This document shows, piece after piece, positions 23,900 through 35,519 of a stretch of 64,000 nucleotides of DNA (positions within the stretch are counted from its first letter, which is position 1; the number at the start of each line of letters is the position of its first letter). The stretch is from Corythucha ciliata. Its lineage: Eukaryota; Arthropoda; Insecta; Hemiptera; Tingidae. The notes under the pieces were generated by a model. That model saw nothing but the letters and a program-made list of their open reading frames with translations. It did not search any database and was not told the DNA's origin. Location of the stretch: positions 36,561,253-36,625,252 of the forward strand of contig CM075939.1 of NCBI GenBank assembly GCA_038030265.1. Reading direction: 5' to 3'. The position numbers and the translations under genes are program-made.

Positions 23900-25460
23900 A
23901 TCAACTCATGACCATTTTTTATCAATTTCTGCCGTGATTTTTCGCTTTTTCTATTATTTAACCGCAAAATTTATATATTTTTATCAATTTTAGTCGTGCT
24001 GATGAAATTAAATCAAGAAATCACGAATGAGGAAGTAACACATTTTCCAAAATCATGCTGTCGTGATAGATTGGGTACCAAAACTCATGAAAACCCGATC
24101 CGTTCAGACTAAATCAGGCCCTATATTTTTTTTTATTAATTTTTAAAACTATTATGGGTTGCAGGACCCATTTGAAATAGGCTAGATAGACTGATGACGT
24201 AATAACAGCATTTGCATGACCTTCACAATAGCTTCCCACAAATCAAACAATAGGGCTTAAGAGAATGGAATGGACAAGAAGGGGCAAGACATGATAACAG
24301 CCATGATGCGGATGGTTGGGAGGGGTCACAACCCCTTTACTAGGTCACGAGTCACAACCGGCCGTTTAAAGTAACAAAAAAAAATTGGTAAGTTTTATTA
24401 TTTCACTATGAATCGAAATCAATCATTTACGAACTAATATTCAATTCCTGGTCATATTCAGTTATTTTCCTTCGAAAAAAAATGTTTCCAGCGATTTTTA
24501 TTTTTTATGTTACTACTTCCTCATTAGCCCATTTTTTGAAAAATAGCAAGTAGTTTGCCTTTTTTCAATTTTCAGCTATTTTTCAAACTAAGCTGCGACT
24601 TATAGTCATTTTTATTCATTTTGGCAGCGCGATATTTGCCCCAAGAAGAGCACATTATTAGCGTTTTTTCTCAATTGGAGCCGTAAAAGAGCATCCATAC
24701 ACCTTTGAATTATCTATTTGTTCTCAATTTTGTTCTTAATAATGCATCGAGAAAACATAAATTAGCTATTTTTGTTTGTTTGTTAATTTTTTTCGATTTC
24801 AGACATGAACTGGCGCTTTTTTACACTGTTGGCCGAGAATTACGCTTTATCGCAACGCAAATTTGCGTTTTTATTTATATTTTAGCCGTGAATACGCACT
24901 TTATCTCAATTTTACTGGCGAAATTAGCGTTTTTTATTTTTTTTAACAGCGAATTTTCTCAGTAATTTTCGCTCTGAATTAACGTTTTTATCAATTTTAG
25001 ACGCGATTTTTTCAATTTTAGCCATGCATTAACGTTTCTTCTCCTTTAGACAGGGACTTGGCCTATAAGCTTTTTCCTCGATTTTACCGCATAATTGTTC
25101 ACTAAAACCAGGAATCATCCATTTTTCTGAATTTGAGCCACGATTTAGATTTTTTTTGTCTTATTTTAGCCGCAAATTAGTGCTAATTCATTGGAGATTT
25201 GAATTTTTCTCTTTTTACTTCCATGTTGCCGTAGGGAAAGGAACTATGTTCGTTAAAAAAAATCGAGTCCTTTAGCCTCGAATTCAGGGTTTTCCTTATT
25301 TCAGCGTCAAATTATCATTTCTTTCACTTTTAGCCGTAAATTAGCTCTTTTTACTAGCCGAATTTACCTTGAGAAGCGGCGAATTTGCCATTTCCTCAAT
25401 TTTTCGTGCAAATTATCGCTTTTATTCCCTCATTTTTAGCCGTGAAATTTTGCTATTTTT
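23900..25460. repeat. Diverged tandem repeat field, family 2, loose
   Basis: Recurring 'ttttctcaattttagccgtgaatta' wording with poorly kept spacing. Between about 24000 and 24500 the pattern is lost, so the field may be two pieces separated by another insertion. No gene seen. Confidence 0.55.
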
Positions 25461-25611
25461 CTTTGTTGAGCATGACCCGTTCACCCGAGGCCGTTCACCA
25501 CTCTTTTACTATCAAGTGGCTCGCACGATAAGAGTGGACGTCGTCGATTAGATTTGTTTACACACAGAAGGATCAGTTATTGAACAGAAATAACAACATA
25601 GACTCTCTAAA

Positions 25612-28245
25612 ATGTTGCCGAGCATGCCAATTCTTCTTAGTGCCTCCCAAGCACCGCCTGAGGTAACAAATTCTTGCTTATTGACAGGTGTGTGAGTCCT
25701 ATGGTCTTTGCGTTGTCGTTGTTTTGCAGGACAATGACGAGGTTTTCAAACAGGGCCCTAAGAATGAAAATGATTCCGATGACAAGTACAGTAAAACAAC
25801 TTAACTGCTTGACTTTTGTGAGTAAAAACAGCTGTTGTTCCTAGGGATAAAGAACATAAACAGGTGTCGCAAACTACACAGCTACCTCCGCAGGTGGCTG
25901 ATACTTTTGAAATACTCCCGGAAGAAGTGAGTGCGATGGGAGCCTTTCTCGTTTCACGCTTACCAGCATGTAAACCCACCCCTCTCCTCCACACGTAGGA
26001 TTGCGACGATGAACTCGTACTGCTTGCCGACAATTCCCCTCTGAGTGAGAAACGACGCTTGAATCAGACGCCGTCGAGCAAGAAAAAGAAACGAGTGGAA
26101 CCGAGTCTTCATTTTGAGACGAATGTTGATGATAAAATTATGGACGACCTAGCGGAGCGTGTGTTCTTTTCCCTGGAAAGTTGTTGCGTTAAGGTGCACC
26201 CCAGGGATCTGGCTTGGTTTCGACTTTGTGGTGTATCCATTCCCGTAACAGCTTATCATTTCATTCAAATTTTTCAAAGAAATACAAATAATTTCTGTTT
26301 GGCAGAATACTCGGAGGCTTATTTGAGTAAAGTCAAGTCCACCGTGGATGAGGAGACATTCGCCAAATTTATCGCCGCTCTCAGCGAGGTGGCGGTACGT
26401 TTGAGGTTAAAACAAATTGAATATCAATATTATCCAACAGTCATTTCAGGATGAGCCTGGAAGTGCCGTATCGCTCTACCATAAAATGGAGGAGATTCTG
26501 TTGGATCACTCGGATCTCGTTGACGACTTTGTGGGATTTCTCAAACCGTGTCAGGCACTCGAGTGCGGTCGTTTGACCGACTTGAAATTTATTACAAACT
26601 GTCTGGCGTATTTTAAGAAACTCGAAGGTCACCAAGGTACTCGCCTGGTGAACACGATCGAGACTCAAGTAGCTGGTGGGACTCCGATGAATTTGGAAAG
26701 TCTTAAAACGTCCGTTCTTCCGATATTGAAAGGCAATTCACACCTTTTGGATTCGTTTTTACACTTGCTACCCGACGAAAAACCACCTGTTCCTAGGTAG
26801 CCCAAGGACTTTGGTTGATGTCAACGTGTTTTTAAAAATGTGTTTGCGTAGCTCTAGAGATGAATACGAAGAAATATCGGAGGCATCGCCTGAAGACGGT
26901 TACTGGGAAAGGATCACTGTTCCGGAGCATCCTGATCGAGGATGCTCTTTAAATTGTACCTGTCGCTGTCATTTGACTCCGAACCAACCGTTTTGTATCG
27001 CTTGCAATATTAGGGTAAGGCATCCCCCCCACCTCTTCAACACAGTCAAAGCCCCACTGACGTAGGGTCCCTGTGGACACCTTCAGACGACCCTAAAAGA
27101 TTTAGGTGATTTCCCCGCGCCTGCTACTCATGTTACCGATTTTTATTCATTTCGTAGTTTATCAACGGGCAGGCTTTCGTTCAATACGGCAAAATATTGA
27201 GATACGCTCGGCTCAGCTTTGGAGACGCTCCTCATCACGAAATGTTAAGAAACCTTCATCCAGATCTGTATTCAAAGCGAAGAAAAAATCGGAAAACTTC
27301 GGTCAGTAAAGCGGGCCCCGCTCCCAACAAAGGTGACGTTAACATCTCTTTATTAATTTCCAAATTTGAGGGGTGGGGGTGAGTTAACGCCTGAAAGTCT
27401 TACGCAGATGTGCCAGAGAAGGAAGAAAACCCCTTACAGAGCAAAGAGGACGTCCCACAATTTTCATCTCCTGACTTGGATCGATGTGACAAAATTGAGG
27501 AGGATGACGACTACTGGGAGGATGAAAATTCTAGCGGTGACTAGTCCGAGACGAAAACCATTTAATTTATTTACTTGAAAAATTTGTTTTTGAACCTCAG
27601 ACAAGTCATCGGCTGGTGACCACTTGGACATATCCAATGAGGACACTCATGAGGAGTTCCTGGAAGACACTCAGGACAGTACCAGATTCATGGACCAAAT
27701 ATCGAAACCCTTGTCTCCGATAGGATCGATAGCCGGGGAGGTAAAACGTTGTTTGATTTATTGACCCCCCCCCCATATTTATTAACAAATTGCTGAACAG
27801 GACAAACAGGAGTCACAAAGTTGTACCGAAATAAAATTAGAACCGGTGGAGTTCGATTCCGAACCAGTTGAGGAATCTGCGGCGACCGTTTCGTCACTGG
27901 GTGACGTCAAAATCAAAGAGGAGAACGCTGTCGCCGCCTTGGAGGAGAAACAACCTCAGGACGAAAAAGGGTGGACTCGCGAAGAGGATAAAATGATACT
28001 TCAGGCTTTTCAAAGAGATTTTGGAACTGAGCAGATTTTTGCCAAAATTAGCGATTCGATGCCGTCCCGCACAGTGCTCGATGTAAGAATCTGGGCGTTG
28101 AGACTTTGGGAGTTAGTCGATTATACGGTTTTGATGTACAATTTCTTGTTTGTGTGTTTGCGAACAGATTCAAAAACGATTTCAAGTCTTGATGAATCTT
28201 CTCGAGAAGGTAGCAAGCGGGTCTCATGAAACCTACCCAGTTTAA
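25612..28245 (+). CDS. GON4L / muscle wasted (mute)-like nuclear regulator, complete 11-exon model
   Basis: Exons by GT-AG and phase: 25612-25662, 25730-25785, 25845-25926, 25999-26394, 26450-26796, 26852-27014, 27158-27332, 27408-27536, 27601-27740, 27801-28082, 28168-28245; all phases agree and give 632 aa. An acidic N-terminus precedes a helical segment around 200-235 (SAVSLYHKMEEILLDHSDLV, FVGFLKPCQALECG) that looks like a PAH repeat. A Cys-rich stretch at about 342-365 (CSLNCTCRCH, FCIACNIR) and a conserved FINGQAFVQYGKILRYARL follow. A C-terminal Myb/SANT-like domain (about 570-620: KGWTREEDKMILQAFQRDFG, FAKISDSMPSRT) closes the protein. This order matches the C-terminal part of GON4L, a corepressor/histone-locus factor. 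Known animal members are much longer, so this is either a compact form or lacks upstream exons: an in-frame TAA (25591-25593) precedes the ATG, but a weak acceptor at 25600-25601 cannot be excluded. Confidence 0.75.
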
Positions 28246-28855
28246 AACTTATTACAGTTTTGTTAATTTTTACAGTTAATAATTAATTTGTTGATGATCT
28301 CTAATACAAACTTTGTTGCACTACAGTCTATGTATGTAGAGGAAAAACGCCAACATACTCTAGCACCCCCCCCCCCTCGAGTGCACAAAGTCAGAATGCA
28401 TTTTCTTCTGAGTTGGCTCAATAAAAACAAATCCCGCGCGGTGCTGGCTCACTCCCCCCCCCCCACCGATTTCGAGGATCCACAGAATTGTCCCGCCAGA
28501 TTTCTTCAAATGTCCCGAAAAATCCCGATTTTCCAAGTCGGCTAGCTCGATAACTTCTGACAAATCTGTATGAAAAATGGGCGGGTGACATCAAGTAGAC
28601 GGGTTTGTTTTTTTTTTTTTATGCCATGTCAAATAAAGTGATTCCAAACGTGAATGGTAGGTATAGATTGATAATAGACCCGTAAATTAATATTTATATG
28701 GAAAACTTCAACTTTAACGCCCCATCTAGTGACATGGGTGGAACTCTCCAACCCGTTTGGACTGGAGTCAAAAAAGGCGTTGAGAATGGCCTCGAAGGCC
28801 GAAAACTAGTTCCGCCAAGAATTAGTAATTTCGTGAAGAGGACAAAACTTTTCGT
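28246..28855. other. 3' flank of the GON4L-like gene
   Basis: Likely 3' UTR followed by intergenic DNA with C-runs (28367-28377, 28456-28464). No further exon is seen. Confidence 0.4.
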
Positions 28856-29018
28856 AAAAGCACTAATGCCCGTATTTATGAACGTTCCTTGAAGCTTCCT
28901 TGAGTCAAGGAACCATTGAGAACAGTTTTGACCCCAATAAAAACATCTGTTTTAATGAATTTCAAGGGTTCGTTCCAATGTCAAGAAACGTTCATAAATA
29001 CGGGCATTAGTGCTTTTT
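28856..29018. mobile_element. Short MITE-like element with ~36-bp terminal inverted repeats
   Basis: Left end reads 'aagcactaatgcccgtattt' then 'atgaacgttccttga'; the right end (about 28981-29018) is its reverse complement with one or two mismatches. Total length about 160 bases, non-coding. Superfamily and target duplication are not resolved. Confidence 0.75.
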
Positions 29019-29029
29019 GTCAAATTTAC

Positions 29030-29310
29030 CAGCAAATTAGCACTTTTCTCAATTTTGGCAGCGTGTAACGTTTTTCTCAATTTCAGCCGCGGGTTAGCGG
29101 GGCAACCCGGATTAGCGTTTGCTAAGTAGCGTTTTTATTTCGTGAATTAGCTACTTTTCTTAACTTTCCTCGAGTTGGCGTTTTTCTCAATTTTTGCTGC
29201 AAATTTGGGAGTTTTTCAATTTTGTTTAAGCAGGGAATAAGCATTTTCCTCGGTTGAGCTGAAAATTAGCGTTTTTCTGAAGTGTTTACCTAAATATTAG
29301 CCGCAAAATA
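29030..29310. repeat. Diverged tandem repeat, family 2
   Basis: Units such as 'gcgtttttctcaatttt' and 'gccgcgggttagcg' at about 30-base spacing, same family as 14010-14930. Confidence 0.6.
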
Positions 29311-29869
29311 GCGGTTTGTGAGGGGCTAGGGCTGATTGGCTAAAGCGACACGCCCAGACCAGTTCCTCAGCCAGTGAAACGTTTTTTTTCGATCGTACAA
29401 ACCGCGTATCACCTCATTGGCGACTGACCGTTCGATCAAAAATAGTCCTATAAACCGACAATTTTGCTTCTAGGACAATTTGGTCCCTTCAATAAAAACG
29501 TAATTTCTTCACCTTCAGCTCAAATTATTGGACTGAAACTTACGTGCTGACGACGACTGAGCGACTGATGATGATGTAATGTCGAAACCGCGGTCTCACA
29601 CAAGTAAATCATGAAAAAAATCTGTGGACGGACATATCTTTTGAATTTCTTGATTTAATCGTTAATTGAGGATTTGGGGTACCGAACAGTTCACTTGTGC
29701 CGAAAACTAAGATTTCTGAATAAAGTTTCCGAAGTTTTGCCCACTTCTCCCGGCAAAATCACCATTTTTTTTATATGTTGGAGCTCCAGAGGCTCAATTT
29801 CGAATTTTTCACTGGAATTATCAGTTTTCGGGCCACTTGGGAACTTTTCAAGAAAACATTAACAGTAAT
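29311..29869. other. No feature recognised
   Basis: Unique-looking sequence without domain-bearing ORFs or RNA genes that I can support. Confidence 0.4.
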
Positions 29870-30370
29870 GTAGGAGGGAATCGCTAGTTCTTAGGACGAA
29901 ATTTATTGTTTTAAACGGTGACAAAACTTACAATTTTGAATGAGACGAAATGGACAGTTTTTAGGACAAAATTGAAAGTTTCTAGGATGAGATTGACAGT
30001 TTTGAATGAGAAAATTGGCATTTACAGGACAAAATTGACAGTTTCTCGAACGAAATAGACAGTTCCGGGACCAAATGTCCTTTTGTAGTTTCCAGGATGA
30101 AATTGACAGTTTTGAACGACAAAATTTACAGTTTCGAATGAAGAAATTGACATTTCTGGTAAAATTTTGACAGTTTTAATTCGATATTGGCAGTTTATGG
30201 GATGAAATAGACAGTTTTTGGGACAAATGTCCATTGATGCTTTCAAACGACCAAATTTACAGCTTTTAATGACGATATTGACAGTTTTGAATGACGAAAT
30301 TGACATTTCTGGGACGGAATTGACAGTTTCAAGGACGAAATTGAGAGTTCCTAGAACGAAATTGACAATT
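29870..30370. repeat. Diverged tandem repeat field, family 3
   Basis: Repeated 'gaaattgacagtttc' and 'gaatgacgaaatt' units of about 20-25 bases. The long minus-strand ORF 30022-30453 (repeating NFV, SFETVNIV) is a translation of the repeat and not a gene. Confidence 0.65.
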
Positions 30371-30539
30371 TTCGAGGGAGGGGCTTGAAAAATCCTTAGT
30401 TCTGAATTATCGTAAATGATTAAGGCCCGATATTTACCAACTTCGTAAACCATCTAATCAACAACTAATCACGATTCATATGGGTCGTTATTGGCAACTA
30501 ATCTCGATCAACTTTTAACGAGATCAATTTTGTTGGTTA

Positions 30540-31100
30540 AAATGGGCCTAATGTTTACAATAATTTTTAGGGCGTGAATAGCCATTTTGGTGATCGTCAG
30601 GGCACGAATCATCAGTTCAGTCATTTTCATGGCACGAATAGCCAATTTTGGAGCGCGAGTGGTTAGTTTTTGCTATTTTAAGGTCACATGTTCGTCAGTT
30701 TTTAAGCCTTTTCATATAAGGCGCGAATCTGTGAGTTCAGCCATTTTTAGGAGTAGGCAGCCACTTTTAGGGCTTCCCTGTGATACTATGGTCAATTTTT
30801 GGGCTCAGGTCAGGTCGCAGTTTTGGCTAGGGACCAAACGCTTTCGAAAGGGCGCGAATGACCAGTTCGATATTTATTAGAGCGAAACACTTTGAAGATT
30901 GAAATTTTTAGGACTTTAGGTTATTTTAGGGCACGACTTTTTCAGCTTGGCAATTTTCAAGTGTGTTGAATGGTCCATTTGGCCATTTTTAGAGCGCGAA
31001 TGTACCGTTTTTTCCATTATCAGGGTAGAAATAGTCAGTTCAAACATTTTCATGGCGCGAATCGTCAGTTTAGCCATTTTTAGGCACAAAAAGTCATTTT
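30540..31100. repeat. Diverged tandem repeat field, family 1
   Basis: Units such as 'gcgcgaatcgtcagtttagc' with 'catttttagg', the same family as 1-470. Confidence 0.65.
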
Positions 31101-31355
31101 CCACGCCCAGATGAAGTCATTAGCCTCACTTAGAAATGTGTGTGGCTAACGCTGAACCACTCAACGCTGAATACACTTGTAGGTTAATTTTTTATCTATT
31201 TAGGAAGAAACCAGGCGCCCCCCCAATGGCCGGGGCTCCTAGGCAGCTGCCTAGTCTGCCTGGGCATAAATCCAGGCCTGTGTATTCTAAGCGTCATGCT
31301 CCGTCCTCGTCCACGCAGAATCTTATAACAACGCTGTCAAGTCAAATACGCGTCC

Positions 31356-32752
31356 ACCGTAATCAGCGGCGGATTTACGGGGTGGGTTTTGGGGGTTTAA
31401 GCCCCCCCCCCCCTTAAGAAGATGGCATCTACTACAATTTGTTGATAGTCATTCGAGAGATTTCTTGTACCTTTTTCCAAAGGGCTGTTGAAGACGGAGC
31501 TTCTTGATGATTGTAGATGATTCCTCGACCTCCCTCTATTCAACCCTCGAATACAAATTCTACAATCCAGCTAGTAGTACTTCGACGCGAAGGGGCGAGG
31601 GAGGACGTCCAATCCGGGCCACCATTCAGAGGGGGGCCCCGAAAAGCTTAAAGATGAAAAATATGGATTTGTAGGTTTCAAAGTGTGATTAGCAGCAAAT
31701 ATTGAAAACAAGAGCTCTTTTGCCACTTAAATTAAGAATAATATACCAATTCGAGATATCTGAAGGCAAATTTTCGGACAAAACAGAGAAATTACTGTAA
31801 CTCCAAGTGTCTGTAGGCCCATAATAGGCGGACAAAATTGAGAAGGCGTTCTATTGTGCCAATTTTTGGGCAAGCTACGCGGCAAAACGTTGGGGAAAAA
31901 CGCTAACAAATTGGCGCCTGGAATAGCGGAAAAACACTGATTTATAGTAGAAACCGAAAAAACACTAATTTGAGGCTAGAAATGGAGAAAAGCAATAATA
32001 CGCGACGATAATTGAAAAAAAGCGCTAATTTTCAGCAATAAAGTTGAGAAAAAGCTGCAGCCCATCGCTCACCAGGCTGAACTATTACTTATTTTAAAAA
32101 CGCCAATTTGGTCAAAATCATGCTTCCCCACGACAACTGCCAATTTTACTGTACTGGCAGCAGCCACCGAACAAAGCTATTATTTGAGAAAATCGCGGCT
32201 AAAATTAAAAAAGAATCCACCGCTAAAATTAAGAAAATAAATCGCAGCTAAAATTGAGAAATAGAGCTAATTCGCACAAAAGTAAAGAAAAAACGCTAAT
32301 GTGACGATAAAATGTAGAAAAATACTTAATTCATGTATACCTACACGTGCCATCCCACTTATATTCACTTCTAAAACTGAGACAAACTGCTAATTCCCGC
32401 ATAAAATCAATTTGAAACGCTCATTAGGTGCTAAAATTGCGAAAATTCGCGGCTAATGTGGGCAAGATGCTGCTGCTTATTCGCAGCTGGAACGGATTTC
32501 AACGATAAATAGCGGTTTAAATATATAAAAAATTCGCTAATTCACGGCTAGAATTGAAAAAAAGCTCTTAGATCGAGGCAAAGATTGGGAAAAATTGCTA
32601 TAATTCATGGCTAAAATTGAGAAAATGCCAATTTTCGGTCCCTATAGAGGAAATTTTGTGGCTAAAACTAAGAAAAAAAAGAGTAAACAGATTTATGGTA
32701 GAACGTAGAACCCCTCCCAAGATAAAATCCTGGATCCTCCACTGACCGTAAT
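31356..32752. mobile_element. hAT-type non-autonomous DNA transposon with 8-bp target duplication
   Basis: The element 31364-32744 is bordered by a perfect 8-bp direct repeat ACCGTAAT (31356-31363 and 32745-32752), the target length typical of hAT elements. Termini are imperfect inverted repeats: left CAGCGGCGGATTTACGG, right reads on the reverse strand CAGTGGAGGATCCAGGATTT. The interior has a C-run (31400-31412), a reverse copy of repeat C (about 31630-31910) and a long reverse-oriented family-2 minisatellite (about 31920-32680). No transposase is encoded. Confidence 0.8.
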
Positions 32753-32910
32753 CCCTTGGTGGTGTCTTCGTTTCGTTACTCATCGAGTCACTGCCGACGA
32801 GAACTCAATGAAGATCGACTTGAGCGCAAATGCGGCTCCTTCCTTCTCGCTTGTACGCCTATAAACTCGGTGAAGTGAAACAATTTCTGATTGCCCCTAC
32901 ACCGTTATAG

Positions 32911-34249
32911 CAGTGGTTCTTAACCTTTTCACGGTCACGCCCCCCTTGGACCATAAAAATTTGTTGCGCCCCCCCCCCCACAATTGCATTGTAGACATTA
33001 AAGACCCAAAACCAGGAAAAGCTTCGATTTTGGTCAAACCACGAATTGACGCACCCGTTTTTGGCCACTTGCACACTTTTCAGAACGTATAAAGGCAGTG
33101 GTCACGTATCGAAAACTCGTAAGTGCAAAGAAGAGCTTCCACGCCCGAGTATACCACGGTTGTCCGCCTTGGAGTTGAAAAAAATTGACCGAAATGGCAA
33201 GGTCAAACGCTCATTTATGACCACTTTTGAGGGCAGTGCGACAGCCCACTTTGGTGCATTTTGATCGAGACCTATAACTACCACAACCGTGAAGAGAATA
33301 TTCGAGCCCAGGGACGAAACTAAATGAAGCACTTTCATCTGGGTGAGTAGCAGACCCAGTGCCACCCTCGATTCTTTCTCGAAAGGCCTACATAAAACCT
33401 CAGTGAAGCACCAATCGTAGCCAAACTCTAAAACCACCAAGAAGGCCCCAACACATTACAATGACCCCATAAGGCCCAACCAAAGCCATGGTTTAACCTC
33501 AGCGAAGATGTAATTACAGTAGAACCTCCAACGACAGCAACGTCTCAAGCGCAAAGAAGGCCCAGCCACAGCCAAGGTCCAACCACAGCAAAGGTCCAAC
33601 CTCAGCTAACAATAATAAGCTCCAAACCACAGTAAAAGCTTCAAACACAAAAGAAGACCCCGCCACTGCAAATCTCCAACCACAGTTCAGCTCCCAGTAA
33701 AGCTTTCCCTTTTTTTCTTCCTTTTCTTGGCAAAAATGTGACGTTCCTGAAGTTTCCTATATTTGTATGGTTGGTCTCAACCTTAAGGGGGAGTTGCACG
33801 TGTGTTTCCTCGACCCCCCTCCAATCATACCTCGCCTACTCCGCGTTACGGAAATTACCGCCGTATTTCTGCACCAATCGTGGACTTCAAGGGCTCATTT
33901 AAATCTTCAGGAAATTCCGCACAAGCGTACGATCTTCCTTTTTCATATTTCATCCCTAAAATAACTGTAAAACTCACATAAACTTTTACCTTGAAAATTC
34001 ACACTCTTTCGACGACTTATTTAGGAAAGCAAGATCGTACGCTTGTGCGGAATTTCCTGAAGATTTAAATGAGCCCTTGAAGTCCACGATTGGTGCAGAA
34101 ATACGGCGGTAATTTCCGTAACGCGGAGTTGGCGAGGTATGATTCGAGGGGGGTCGAGGAAACACATGTACAACTCCCCCGTAAGGTCATGGGGACAAGT
34201 TCACGCCACCCCTCGGAATCGGTTGCGCCCCACAGGTTGAGAATCACTG
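32911..34249. mobile_element. hAT-like non-autonomous element with nested palindrome
   Basis: Left end CAGTGGTTCTTAACCT and right end, read in reverse, CAGTGATTCTCAACCT form a 16-bp imperfect TIR of a very common hAT MITE type. No matching 8-bp flank was found. The interior has a C-rich patch, a degenerate 'ccaaccacagc' repeat (about 33480-33690) and a large inverted repeat (33783-34184). No transposase. Confidence 0.6.
33783..34184. repeat. Inverted repeat, ~155-bp arms
   Basis: Left arm about 33783-33935 and right arm about 34030-34184 are reverse complements with few mismatches (for example 'aagatcgtacgcttgtgcgg' on the right against its complement on the left). The ~95-base loop is AT-rich. 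The RNA or single strand would form a long hairpin. Confidence 0.8.
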
Positions 34250-34360
34250 CCCAAGTAGCAAAGTTGGTTTAACAAACATTTTAAAAACGTATAATTTAGG
34301 TAGAAATATTTGATGAACAAACGTTTGGCAGTCAAATATTTTTTAAATGCGTTTAAAACG

Positions 34361-34774
34361 TAAAAAGTTTTGTTCCGACAGCAGCCTGTCGGGAAAAGTG
34401 CATTTCATTCATGCGACAATCGAGTCAAACCTCATATAAGTTAGAACGATATCAATCAATTATGAATGACATTTAGGCCGTGGTATAGAAAGTCAAAATC
34501 ATAAAATCGTGTTTCTTTTTACCGCAGGCCCCTTTTTTGGCACCAAGTGAGGGGGAACAAAATTATGAAAATGAAAAATGAAACAGAGTCAGTTTGTTTG
34601 TCTAGGGAAGGCGGACTCTTGTTAGAGGACTTATTTGCAATTAAAATCTTTATCCCGGCCTAAATTTCATTATCATAATTGATTGATATCGTTCTAACTT
34701 ATGAGGTTTGACTCGATTGTCGCATGAATGAAATGCACTTTTCCCGACAGGCTGCTGTCGGAACAAAACTTTTT
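34361..34774. repeat. Inverted repeat, ~120-bp arms
   Basis: Left arm about 34361-34480 ('ttttgttccgacagcagcc' to 'atttaggccg') and right arm about 34656-34774 are reverse complements; the ~175-base loop is unrelated. A fold-back or MITE-type element. Confidence 0.8.
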
Positions 34775-35019
34775 TCAGATTACGTTAATTTTCAGATCAG
34801 TTACATTAGGTTAAATGGTATGTCACTATTTCACCATTGCGGAATGCGGAGTGCCTTGGTTCGAATACGAAACAATTTTTTAAAAAATTTTTTTTGTTCC
34901 CCCCTTTTTGGCCCACCTCAGGATTTTTTACTCAAGATTTATTAGGCTGTGGGAAAATCAAATAAAAGAGACGGCTCAAAATACAATGTCAATGAAATTT
35001 TTTGGTAATTGGGTGGTCC

Positions 35020-35519
35020 NNNNNNNNNNNNNNNNNNNNNNNNNNNNNNNNNNNNNNNNNNNNNNNNNNNNNNNNNNNNNNNNNNNNNNNNNNNNNNNNN
35101 NNNNNNNNNNNNNNNNNNNNNNNNNNNNNNNNNNNNNNNNNNNNNNNNNNNNNNNNNNNNNNNNNNNNNNNNNNNNNNNNNNNNNNNNNNNNNNNNNNNN
35201 NNNNNNNNNNNNNNNNNNNNNNNNNNNNNNNNNNNNNNNNNNNNNNNNNNNNNNNNNNNNNNNNNNNNNNNNNNNNNNNNNNNNNNNNNNNNNNNNNNNN
35301 NNNNNNNNNNNNNNNNNNNNNNNNNNNNNNNNNNNNNNNNNNNNNNNNNNNNNNNNNNNNNNNNNNNNNNNNNNNNNNNNNNNNNNNNNNNNNNNNNNNN
35401 NNNNNNNNNNNNNNNNNNNNNNNNNNNNNNNNNNNNNNNNNNNNNNNNNNNNNNNNNNNNNNNNNNNNNNNNNNNNNNNNNNNNNNNNNNNNNNNNNNNN
35501 NNNNNNNNNNNNNNNNNNN
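35020..35519. other. Assembly gap (500 N)
   Basis: Exactly 500 unknown bases, the conventional placeholder for a gap of unknown size. Open frames spanning it are meaningless. Confidence 0.98.

Noticed and set aside
30022..30453. 143-codon minus-strand ORF with repeated SFETVNIV/NFV wording
   Set aside because: It is the translation of the family-3 tandem repeat; no start context or domain, and the periodicity comes from the DNA repeat.
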